Notes under the pieces: model-generated
The model's input: the letters and a program-made list of their open reading frames with translations, nothing else
Told to the model about the DNA's origin: nothing
The model's database searches: none
Part shown: piece after piece, positions 54,317 through 64,000 of the stretch
Layout: the number at the start of each line of letters is the position of its first letter
Numbering within the stretch: the first letter of the stretch is position 1
Source: Antedon mediterranea
Lineage: Eukaryota > Echinodermata > Crinoidea > Comatulida > Antedonidae
Length of the DNA stretch: 64,000 nucleotides
Direction of reading: 5' to 3'
NCBI RefSeq assembly: GCF_964355755.1
Contig: NC_092674.1
Coordinates: 21,106,001-21,170,000, forward strand
Program-made: the position numbers and the translations under genes

Positions 54317-57300
54317 TCAACTACCCTTTTTGTCTGTGCTAAACATTTTTTCCTTTTTTAGATTGCTCATCTGCTTCTGACTTAAAGACCTACAAACAAA
54401 AATTTAAAAATACAAATACAACATTAACCATTTCTACTGCAGCCTTGTCTAGACTATCAAATAAAAATAAAGACAGCATTCTTGAGTTATGATTGTTTGC
54501 AAATTTTTCCATGTCACAAATATTTGATGATAATAGTATTACACATGTGAATTAGTAAACACTTTTGATTCACACAAATAAATTCGGCTAGTAGAAAAAT
54601 GGCTTAAAGATGTATTGTCCCCCAAAATTATGAAAAATAAAGATTTTTAAAATCGGACTTTGAATAGGCCTTGCAGTTTTAATGAAGTTGTTCACTTCCA
54701 TAAGAAAAAAAACAGGGGAAACAAATTATTTCACCTATAAAAAGACAAAATAAACAGTTTAATTACCCAAAAACTCATTGTCTTCCAGACAATTTGACCA
54801 TTTTTTGCTTTAAATTACATTTTTCTCAGGTAAATTAATTTTTTTCAGACCCAATTTTTTGTGAGAGTGAATAACTATTATGTGACATTAAAATAACATA
54901 TTCAACAAAAAAATTAAAAAAAAATATTTTTTTAGGGGGACAATATATCTTTAAGGGTCCCTTCATGTCGTATAGCTGGCAACAAACGGCGCTGATTCGT
55001 CTGTGTGACCCTTTGTTGTTATGTGTGCTGAATGTAAGTACTGTACTGTAAGTAAACAATCTTTCCACTCACCTAATTGCGTACTGTGGTACATTAGATG
55101 CAAACAAAACAAATAGCTGATATGGCTTATCATCAATAGCATATGCTTTGTAGTCCGGTCCACATATATATGTTTCTTTAGGCGTGTGTGTGAAAGGTAT
55201 GCTGACTTCTGAGTCTGCAATAAATAATATTACCAATGCCATGCCAATGCTTTTTATAGTGAACTCTGACTTTTAACATTTGACCTACTAAATTATCAAT
55301 TCTTTTCAATTAATTAATTTTAATAATTAAAATTATTGTTCATTTTGGTATAGATATGTACATGTTTTTATCCACGAAAACTACTATTAAGGGGACAATT
55401 TTTTTTTTTTTTATTAGTGTCCCAAAAGTGTCTCCATAAGCTACTGTATTTGATAACCATTTATTATTTAAAAATTACCCAAAACAAAGCAATGTCATAC
55501 CTTGTTCAACATCTTGTTTTACTAGTGGAAATATTGTACCAACAGTATTTCTATAAAAACATGACAACAGTTCAAGTCGTCGTTCATAACTAGGTAATTT
55601 ACTTGCTGGAATTGCTGCTGTTGGTGGAAACTGGACCGTTGATAAGCATTTCTTCTGAACGTAGTTGATAAATAAAAAGCTGGAAAATATAAAAAAAATA
55701 TAATGTAATGATAAAATGTCAAGCCCACAGCCTGGGGTTCATAGTGTTCAAATGTCAAGCCCACAGCCTGGGGTTCATAGTGTTCAAATGTCAAGCCCAC
55801 AGCCTGGGGTTCATAGTGTTCAAATGTCAAGCCCACAGCCTGGGGTTAATAGTGTTCAAATGTCAAGCCCACGGCCTGGGGTTCATAGTGTTCAAATGTC
55901 AAGCCCACATACTGGGGTTGGATTCATAGTGTTCAAATGTCAAGCCCACAGCCTGGGGTTCATAGTGTTCAAATGAAAACCGTGTTCTTTCTAGTAAATT
56001 GGCATAGCTCATGACAATTTTTTTGGCCAATCCTAACTAGCCAGTAAATAAGTATCTCTTCTTCAGTAGTTTCCTTTTTGGCCCTACATGTGCAGTAGTG
56101 CTTGTACTCCATAGCTTTTGGAGGTGTGTTTTCATAACTATGTCTTGTGTATGTTAACATCTTTGATTGGCTGATTTATTTTATTATGTAATTTTGTGAC
56201 TACTATGTTATCCTTTGTTACAATTCTCTTCACCTGATGATGGGCTAACATGCCCGAAACATGCAAAATGGCCAATTGTATAGCTAGGCCAAAATGTCTT
56301 TGTGCCCTTAATTTTAAGGACTTTCATGATTTTTTTTTAAGCATATCAATCAAAACTTATTCCTTTTTGGAAACCCTTTGTTTACTGCAAACCTAACTTC
56401 ACTAGCCCTGCAGTATTTCACTATCCCTGCAGTATTTCACTAGCCCTGCAGTATTCCACAAGCCCTGCAGTATTTCACTAGCCCTGCAGTATTTCAGTTA
56501 AAATTATGCAACAAAAACATGCATACCACATGTATTATTCTTACCCTATAACACCTTGTTCTATTGCAAAACTTGACGAAATACTCTTTGTTCCCATATT
56601 TAAACATGCTCTCATTGGCTCCATGTGAGGCAACCAACATGCCTCTACTAACTGTGATTTGACCGCATCTAATGACGGCGATGGCCCGCATAGTACACTC
56701 ACGACCAATCCACTAAGAAGATGTATACTTAATAAACGGTGTGGAATCTATAAGAAAAAATACACATAATAAGAAAAAAAGCAAAGTAATCTAATTAATA
56801 ACATTAGTATATATATATATTAGTATATAGGGCATTGTGGTCGACGTTGGATTACTGATCGCGAGTTTGAATCCAATTTTCACTGCACTGCTTGTATCCT
56901 TAGGGAAGACACTTTACTTACAATGGCCTCTCTCCACCCAGGTGTATACAATGGGTAACCCGGTTAGATCAAGACACAAAATTGCGCTGATTACTAGCTG
57001 CATTATAGGAGAATTTTTCCATGTGATTGAAAAAATATCCGGGGTAATAAGGTGAAGCACTTATAGAAGCATTGTGAGAATAAGCGCTACAGTATATAAG
57101 AAAAAATGTTATCTTATTATTACCATAAGTATTTTTTGTGTACAATATAAATTCCATTTATATATTATATTATTTATATATTTTCCTAAATCCTGAATTT
57201 AACAAGAGCGTCAGGTTTATGCTTAACAAAAACAAATCATCTCACATTTGTTTGAAGTCAATTTTTTGTCCTATTTCTTTCTTAAATCGTGCATTCCATT

Positions 57301-60300
57301 AGATAAAAAGAACTTTGATAAAAAGCCCAGTTTTTTTACCTAAGCACTCCTTAGCAATCTTTTTTCAAACACAAACATTGGTGTGTACTGCAATCTCACT
57401 CTTTCCTGATGTACTTGAATAAAACTGTATAACCTCTATTTTAGGGGTCCACCCATTTATTTTGACACTTTCATATAAAACAAATGAGGGGCTTATTATT
57501 ATTTTAACAATATGGCCAACAACTATATATACACATATAAAGAGAAGACTCCTACAGTAGTGAGGAGACACTTTGTTGGGTCCTAAAGGTGTCCCCTTAA
57601 TAGGGTTCTATTGCACCGTATGGAAGTACCTTAGGACTTGCATCTGGAAGATAAATTGGCACATCCGACGCCGTGTTCTCAGGAAGAGTTCTTATAAATG
57701 TAGCCAAAAGGTTAAGTTCAAATCCAGTGAGGGTCCACCATTTATTAGTTGCACATACAAGTAACCCATTTGAGTGAACACAGCCATGTGTACTGCCTGC
57801 TGAATTCACAAACACTTCCAACGGATCCTAAATAGTGAATAAAATGTGTCTTATATTACATGAAGGGAAACTCTATTATAATAAATATAATTACTGTCGT
57901 TCGACAGAGGTCTTTCATCATTAAAAATATTCATAAAATTGAGGTAATTTACAATTAATATACAAGTTATAAGCACATTTTTAAATATTTTTTCTTTTAT
58001 TTGTTAAAATACTTTAAAAAAATAACTTCACTATGAATAAAATTACATACATTTTCTGTCATGATGTTTGAAAATTTGTAAAAATTTAAATTCATAATTT
58101 TTTACTGTGTATTAAATTTGATATTTCAATAAATTTGTATAAAATTAATATTTGTTTATAATACAAGATGTCAACAATATAAATACTTACCTGAAGTAAA
58201 TTACTGTCTGGAAAGAGGCTAACATCAACAGAGTTTGTAAGACCACCAAGGAATTCACAGTCATTCAAAAGTGAATCAACAACCGCATAACAACACTAAA
58301 AAGTTTGACAGAGAATCAATTTTATTTATTTATTTCTTCATTACTGGGTGAATTCTTCAGTAAGACAATTGAGTGGGCCCATTACACAACTTCTATAACA
58401 ATACCAGATTCCCAGTGATCCACATACGACAATATTTGCCCAGTATGAAATACAGCATCTCATATTAATGTAAGATGCTTACCAAATTTTTCTATGATAC
58501 TGGGGAAATGTAGAGTATTGACAGTCAGATGCAATTAATTACAACCTGCCATTAAATCAAAGTTCAGTACTTGATAAAGTAAACTGCTCTGTGGCTGACA
58601 TAGGAAATGAATAAATGAAAGCAACCACTGTCATGAAATACTATACTACTGTACTACCAGTACAACTAGTCCCTAGCGGTCGTAGGGCTGCTTCGCAATG
58701 CATAGAATGTCCTGGACATATATACCTGATGGAGCCCATCTTTCTCAAGCCTGTGTGCCAGTGGCTGTGGTAAATAGTACACCAAGGCAATACTTTAAAG
58801 TGCACACAAGCATTTTTGTGTACCTACTGTCTATAGTCCTTATCTAAGAAAACTTGTTCTTCCACCAGAACCATGGAGTGAGCCTTTGGTTTAAGTTTTA
58901 CAGTTCCACTGTCTTAACCAGTCACTCACTATACTCTACAGCATACCAAAGTATATGTTTTTTTAATATAATTTCCCTTTATTGTTTGTAAAAATTTTAT
59001 GAATCCTAATATTTAATTTTTTTTTATGGGACCTCTGGCATCATCACAGTTCACCATTTCTATAGAAATTTTTATAGAATTTTACCTTTAAGTCTTTACG
59101 CAGACGTTCAACATTCTTTATATTTTCTAAACTATCCAAACCAACAAAAAACACCTGAAAAAAAAAAAAAAAACTGTTAGGCCGTACAGCTACAATATGT
59201 CAAAACTACAGGATGGATCTTTATCATGATTCTTTATGGCGGGGTTGTAACTCTTGCTCTTATTGATATGTAAAAACTACAGGATGGATCTTTATCAGGA
59301 TTCTTTATGGCGGGGTTGTAACTCTTGTTCTTATTGATTTTACCTACAGTATAATTATTCTATATTCTTAGTTACTAAAACTTCCATTAAAATGATATTG
59401 TTTTTTAGGTTCAGTCTTGATCTAAGACATATTTTCGACATTTTGCATGCATTCCATGTTTTCACCAATACACTCACTGCATTGTAAACAGGAAACAGTC
59501 TGTACATGATAATGAAAGTGTATAGTCACCATTGCATTGAAGATGTTCTGTAGTAAATTCAAGTAATGACAATCCTCGCTATCATCATCATCCACAACAA
59601 CAATCAGGGTAATACTGGAAAAATAAAAAATGATTATATAATTTGGTGCAATAACTTGTCAGGAGATTCATCAAATACAATTTGAATTTGGTGAATCCTA
59701 ATTATGGTTAGTGACGTTTAATAAAAAGAGTTTCGGTAGAACACGGTTAACTAGAAAGCTTCACAAAACACTTTTTTTTATTGCCTGTAAAGATTAAAAT
59801 TTAGCTACTAATATTAAAAAGGTTGAGTAGTTTAATTTATTATAATCATTCTTGATATAATAATTATAATGTTACAGATGTATTCATATTAGTATCACAT
59901 CGTGGAATCACTGACAATCTGTATTTTGCTTAAAGATATGATTCTTTTGTGTAATGAAGTATATATGTAGCTTGGTGGTTAACATGCTTGCCTTCCAATT
60001 CCAAGAGTCTAATCCTCATCTATTGCCAGGGTTGTAAATTCACAACTATTATAATTATAATCCAGTCCTCGAGACTTGCTTTAGTAGTAGTACTTTAAGT
60101 TGTTGTATGGATGCTGGTACCTTTAGTTAAATGGCTTACCTGTCCGAGAAAACTTTCCATAGGACGCGCGAGTCAGTGGTTGTACTTTGTAACTCAACAT
60201 CATGATTCTGTGCAAACATCTGTACGCCATATAACATGCCAATTTCAGCAAAAGCCAGCTGAAAATGAAACCAAATAATTAAAAGCCTTCTTTGTATGGT

Positions 60301-62368
60301 GATTCCATTTGCAGGAAGTGACTACCAACACAACACAAGTCTTACTCTTATTCGCCTTATTCAACATACAAATTCAATATAATTAAGAAAATATTGTAAA
60401 CATATAGGCCTATTTCATATTTTATATTGTTTAATGTAATATGGTAAATGAATGTTTATTTAGGCATATAGGCCTAATAAATTATACATAAACTCTGTTT
60501 TCATTTTAAGGATTTATTTGGAAGTCTCTAAAAAGATATCAATCAGTCAGTGTATTTAAAGCATCAAAAATGTATTTTAATATTTTATAATTAGGCCTTA
60601 TCTATATATAAATTTACGTAAAGGGCAAAAATCGGTAAATCGTGCGTTATTTCTAGAATGTTTACTCGATGGTATATAAAGTTGGTTCGTACTTTCGGTA
60701 CTAATTTTAACCACCTGATGTAACCCTGTCTACTAATTAAATTGAGTTCGATAATTAGTTATTGACGATTGGAACGAATTTAGGTTCAACGATTTGCCCC
60801 AAATAGGGGTGTTTTCCGATCGTGGTATACACTGTCTTATGGATGTCAATTTGAAAAATACCCGCACACAATAATACGAGGACACTTCGCATTTTCCTAT
60901 CTCCTCCTACGATAATTGTATTTAATAGCTGAAAACCGGTTGAACAGTTCGAGTACAGCATCATAATGTTGAAGACAGGCCGATTTTCTTTAAAAAATGC
61001 TATTTTGATACATGTAATATCAATTTTTACACATGTATTGATTTGTGATGAATGGAACATTCCAAATTATTTGGTTTAACCATAGAGGTATAGATTTAGA
61101 TTTATGGGCCCCCTTGGAGAATAAACATAAATAGTATTGCAATGCACTTTTGATCGCAATTTGAATCGCAAATATCTTACTGTGAGTGTTGGTACTGTTA
61201 GATATAATATAAACAAATATACAAATAAACTTTATTACTGTGAGTGTGGGTAGGCCCTACTGTTAGATTATAAACATATAATATACAAATAAATAAACGT
61301 TATTACTGACAGTTGCTTCTCAACGTTTGTATTAATTAATAATTTAAAAATATATAAACGTACGTACGTAGTGGTGTATCGTTACATGTACTTTACTATT
61401 TCAATCGACTATGACAGTGAGAGTTTTAACAAAGTATTAAATCGTAAATGTTTTACTGTATTTAGTGGTATATTATTTATAGGCCTATAAAACATTAAAA
61501 ACAATATTTCGTTACTGAGTGGATAAGAATATATTTTAAAATGTTTCCTCTTTGTACCTATCTTCTTCCCCCATCCCTCAACCCTTAATGTTACATACAA
61601 AACACAAATTGGGTTTGTTTAAATGAGTCCAAATAAAAAAATTTGACTCATTTTGTTTCTCTCTCGGAAGTACTTCCCAGGGTGCTAATTTTAGCTGACT
61701 ACATAAATATACGTCGTTTCTGTAAACGACAATGTATTATAGTCCTGCAGTACGTACATTTGAAATCTCCATTTTTTTCTCGCTGGAAAATACTGTGTAT
61801 TCGAGAACCATCTGTGGGCACGACCTAGCCTAGATGGTACGCGAGCGAAGCGAGCGTGCCATCTAGTAATTTATAATGATACACTGTAGACTGTATTGAA
61901 TTAAGTGTTGTCAATAATTAGGAAACCAGCTCATTTTCATTCTTGCTGTTAAAGTGGAATTACAGTAGTAGGCCTAGGCCTAGCTAGGCCTACTTTAATG
62001 CTTTACCTACCTATTATATAGGCCTAACTAGGCCTAGCCTAGTACTACTACAGTACTACTACTAGGGCCTAGAGTAGAGCCTAAAATAGGGCTCTGAGCT
62101 TATTATTAGCTACTATGGGTCCAGGCTAGTATATGGCTCGGCCTAGCTAGGGCCAGGGGGGCTATTTATTTATTTATTAGGCTCTAGGCCTAGGCCCTAA
62201 ATTAATTATTATAGTATAGGCCTAGGCCTAGGCCTAGCCTAGGCTAGTAGCCTAGGATTATTTTATTCTTACTTGCTTGACTATTCCTTTAGACCTTGTA
62301 AATAGTGGAACTCCTCCAGCTGTAGTTAAGCACATGAGATATATGGATCTAGGAAGAGAATCTTCCAT
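54317..62368 (-). CDS. FUZ: Fuzzy planar cell polarity protein (CPLANE complex)
   Basis: Ten exons on the minus strand: 62368-62273, 60258-60140, 59614-59530, 59154-59086, 58295-58191, 57827-57630, 56747-56545, 55679-55501, 55214-55073, 54389-54317; 422 residues with closed phases (human FUZ is 418). Matches run from the N-terminal YLMCLTTAGGVPLFTRS through SITLIVVV, FVGLDSLENIKNVERLRKDL, ATNKWW (184-189), PIYLPDASPK then IPHRLL, and LCGPSPSL (243-250) to a lysine-rich tail. By family Fuz works with Inturned and Wdpcp in the CPLANE complex at the ciliary base, recruiting intraflagellar transport proteins and shaping planar polarity, and is built of longin-type domains. No breaks are seen. Intron 7 holds two minisatellites. 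Confidence 0.95.
54608..54950. mobile_element. MITE with TTAA target duplication (piggyBac-like)
   Basis: Ends AGATGTATTGTCCCCC and GGGGGACAATATATCT are flanked by TTAA on both sides (54604-54607 and 54951-54954). TTAA duplication is the mark of piggyBac-type integration. It is non-coding, 343 bp, in FUZ intron 9. Older relatives lie at 25010, 30180 and 30730. Confidence 0.85.
55714..55976. repeat. 36-bp minisatellite open on both strands
   Basis: Seven units of TGTCAAGCCCACAGCCTGGG plus GTTCATAGTGTTCAAA in FUZ intron 7; one unit has a short insertion. The unit length is a multiple of three and lacks stops in several frames, so repetitive open frames appear on both strands. Confidence 0.95.
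56400..56496. repeat. 19-bp minisatellite
   Basis: Five units of CACTAGCCCTGCAGTATTT immediately downstream of FUZ exon 7 on the minus strand. Confidence 0.95.
56825..57095 (+). mobile_element. tRNA-derived SINE, family B
   Basis: Second copy of the 34965 family, with GAGTTTGAATCC box, CCTTAGGGAAGACACTTTAC, CTCTCCACCCAGGTGTA and a 3' end GTGAAGCACTT...AAGCGCTACAG. Antisense in FUZ intron 6. Confidence 0.7.
59202..59338. repeat. 71-bp tandem duplicate
   Basis: Two near-identical units starting AAAACTACAGGATGGATC in FUZ intron 3. Confidence 0.92.
59955..60120 (+). mobile_element. SINE-like element, family C
   Basis: TGTAGCTTGGTGGTTAACAT, CTTGCCTTCCAATTCC, GAGTCTAATCCTC and TTGCCAGGGTTGTAAATTC: a tRNA-like head and short body shared with the copies at 30505 and 47103. 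In FUZ intron 2. Confidence 0.55.
61965..62262. repeat. TAGGCCTA/CTAG-rich tract beside FUZ exon 1
   Basis: Dense run of AGGCCTAGGCCT, CTAGCTAG and TAGTAC words, directly inside FUZ intron 1 next to exon 1. A very similar tract lies upstream of GK5 at 19880-20010. Confidence 0.85.
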
Positions 62369-63593
62369 TTTCGTATAATAGAAGTACAGCAAGATTCCGA
62401 AGTTAGGCTTGCTAGGCCGTCAAACAGCCTCTCTCTCCTCCCCCTACGGTGTTGTCCTCTCCGTGTTTGGTTGGTGGTGGTGGTGGCGTAGAGGTAGCGC
62501 AGATTAGGACTACGCCCTCTGTAGATAATTAAAAAATCAAACTACTCTCAGACATTCTAATCACAAAAAAAAATTTTTTAATTTCAAATATAACATCATA
62601 CCTCCATACAATACAAACAATACACTTTTCCTCAACGTAAAAAAAACATCAATTTCGACACAACAGTCTACTGTAATTGTTTAGAAAATTAGCCAGCGAC
62701 TCCAAAGAACCTTGGCGCTCGCAATTTCTTGTTTCTGAAAACAATACTATGCGGGGAGGTTCTGGAATTATGTATTCGACACCACCAACTACTAATCCCA
62801 TTCTTAAACTCACTGAAACAAACACGATACCCCATATACTATATAAACTAAATAAATAAATTATAGCAAAGAACTGATTGAACTTTTTTCAATTGTTTAT
62901 AACAAAAATTGTTTTGTCGAAGTTGATAAGCTATTCACATTAAATTAATAGGATAGTTTTATGTTTGTTAACATTATTGCGAAAATATCATTTTAAGAAA
63001 CTAAAACAACAGTAATTTGTTGCTGAATGCAACCGGCAAAAATAAATCGGGAAAAGTGGTCCTTTAAAATTGTACAGACGCGGCTCTGCTCATTCTGAAT
63101 GAATCAGTGTGTTTATCATATTCCCTGTTGCCATTGCTGTCATAAAGAAAAAACAATATCTGCTGATCCTCGAATAATTATAACACTCACTGTCTCCGAT
63201 ATGTATGGTAAACCAATCCGTGGTAAAAGCATAAACTGGTCATCTCGACTGAAAGTTAATGTCCAGACGGCTCTAATGTAAATAAGAATCCTCAAATTCT
63301 CGCCACATGCTGTAAGTCGTTATTGAAAAACTTTGCAACTTCAGCAAGACATCCATCCATCGGCGGTGTTTTCCCACTTTCCGAATCGCACACAACGCAC
63401 TGTGACACGCGCACACACTTTCGTTTCCGCCGCCGATTTGTGTTGGTACGCGCGCGTTTTATTAGTGAATGCGGGTCAAATTGTACTATGGAAACGGCAA
63501 TAATAAACATTCAATTGAATAGCTAAAACGAAGAAGATCGTTTTAACTGACCACATCTGATATTATTAACTAGAAATCTAAGAGAATTAATAA
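62369..63593. other. FUZ 5' flank
   Basis: Pyrimidine-rich sequence and a GGTGGT run lie just upstream of the FUZ start. Farther up (63050-63500) the sequence is CpG-richer, with GCGCGC words and a near X-box (TGTACTATGGAAAC, 12 of 14 consensus positions) at about 63480. No confident coding frame. Confidence 0.35.
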
Positions 63594-63712
63594 ATGGATA
63601 TGCCAAATGGTAAGATCATTTACTTATGTAATATTTTTGTTATATAATACTTTAATTGCATTGATAATTAAATTGATTTAGGCCTTACAACAATTCATCT
63701 TCATTTTTTTTA

Positions 63713-63829
63713 GAAGACCTAGGCCTAGGCCTAAACAAGTTCGAGTAAATTCAAAAAATGATTGTGATGCTGGAACAATCAGAAACTTGCTAGCAAGTGC
63801 CCGTTCTGAGATTCAACGGTTAAGCCTGG
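63713..63829 (+). CDS. Possible exon of a further gene, partial
   Basis: After a TTTTTTTTAG acceptor an open frame encodes RPRPRPKQVRVNSKN, then NLLASARSEIQRL, basic then helical, before running into a repeat. An upstream ATG with a GTAAGA donor lies at 63594-63616, but its phase does not match this frame, so the join is unproven. Product unknown. Confidence 0.3.
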
Positions 63830-64000
63830 TTTCCATTAAAATCGCTACAGCGTTTCCATTAAAATCGCTACACGCGCAGATGTCGCCGACGCAATCGGGA
63901 AGGCTCCCCGATTCATCGCAGTCAAATCGGCAAAGTTCAAACATGTTCAACTTTGCCGATTTTGTCGTCGGCGATGAATCGTATACGCGTACCAAAGAAT
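63826..64000. mobile_element. Left part of a MITE-like repeat, cut by window end
   Basis: GCCTGGTTTCCATTAAAATC, with TTTCCATTAAAATCGCTACA repeated once, then GC-rich sequence with imperfect palindromes (AATCGGCAAAGTTC against GAACTTTGCCGATT type). The right end is outside the window. Confidence 0.5.

Noticed and set aside
55522-55700. Minus-strand frame with GLTFEHYEPQAV repeats as a protein
   Set aside because: It is the minisatellite read through; FUZ exon 8 begins after it in a different frame with a proper acceptor.
57301-57420. Additional FUZ exon encoding KIAKECL or SEIAVHTNV peptides
   Set aside because: Frames contain stops, and exon 6 joins exon 7 at 56747 directly to give the conserved SPK-IPHRLL sequence.

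Overview
This is a piece of an animal (metazoan) nuclear genome, AT-rich and intron-rich, with GT-AG introns, intron-containing tRNA genes, tRNA-derived SINEs, LINE remnants and many MITE-like elements. The protein genes (a collagen-stalk TNF ligand, a GK5-type kinase, the ciliary gene FUZ, a long C2H2 array) and the abundance of the octamer TAGGCCTA suggest a marine invertebrate deuterostome, perhaps an echinoderm or hemichordate. That placement is inference; nothing here fixes the species.

Layout. At 1-2385 a roughly 1.29-kb segment is tandemly duplicated, each copy carrying an intron-containing tRNA-Ile(UAU). At 3391-8155 (+) lies an eight-exon ectodysplasin-like TNF-superfamily ligand: transmembrane anchor, coiled coil, 38 Gly-X-Y triplets, TNF domain. 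Convergent to it at 9395-11167 (-) is an unrecognised two-exon gene with a good PCNA-interacting (PIP-box) motif. A repeat-filled interval (SINE, LINE ends, nested MITEs) leads to a single-exon gene of about 24 homogenised C2H2 zinc fingers at 16354-18573 (+), whose 3' continuation to 19776 is broken by frameshifts and stops. From 20714 to 49041 (+) runs a 16-exon GK5 (FGGY-family glycerol kinase 5) gene, 525 codons, with large introns full of repeats. Its last exon has a fresh 270-bp tandem duplication. Convergent to GK5 is FUZ at 62368-54317 (-), ten exons, 422 codons, intact. A possible start of another + strand gene lies at the right edge.

The genes do not look like one pathway: signalling ligand, PCNA-linked nuclear protein, zinc-finger protein, sugar/polyol kinase and cilium planar-polarity effector are ordinary neighbours. 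I did not find a clearly new multi-gene system. The parts most worth following up are the PIP-box protein, the extended collagen stalk of the EDA-like ligand, the recombination boundary inside the tRNA-Ile pair, the decaying zinc-finger tail, the GK5 terminal-exon duplication, and several repeat families with readable ends and target-site duplications.

Exon joins were worked out by eye from splice sites, reading phase and remembered family sequence. Phases close exactly for GK5 (1578 nt), FUZ (1269 nt) and the EDA-like gene (1095 nt).
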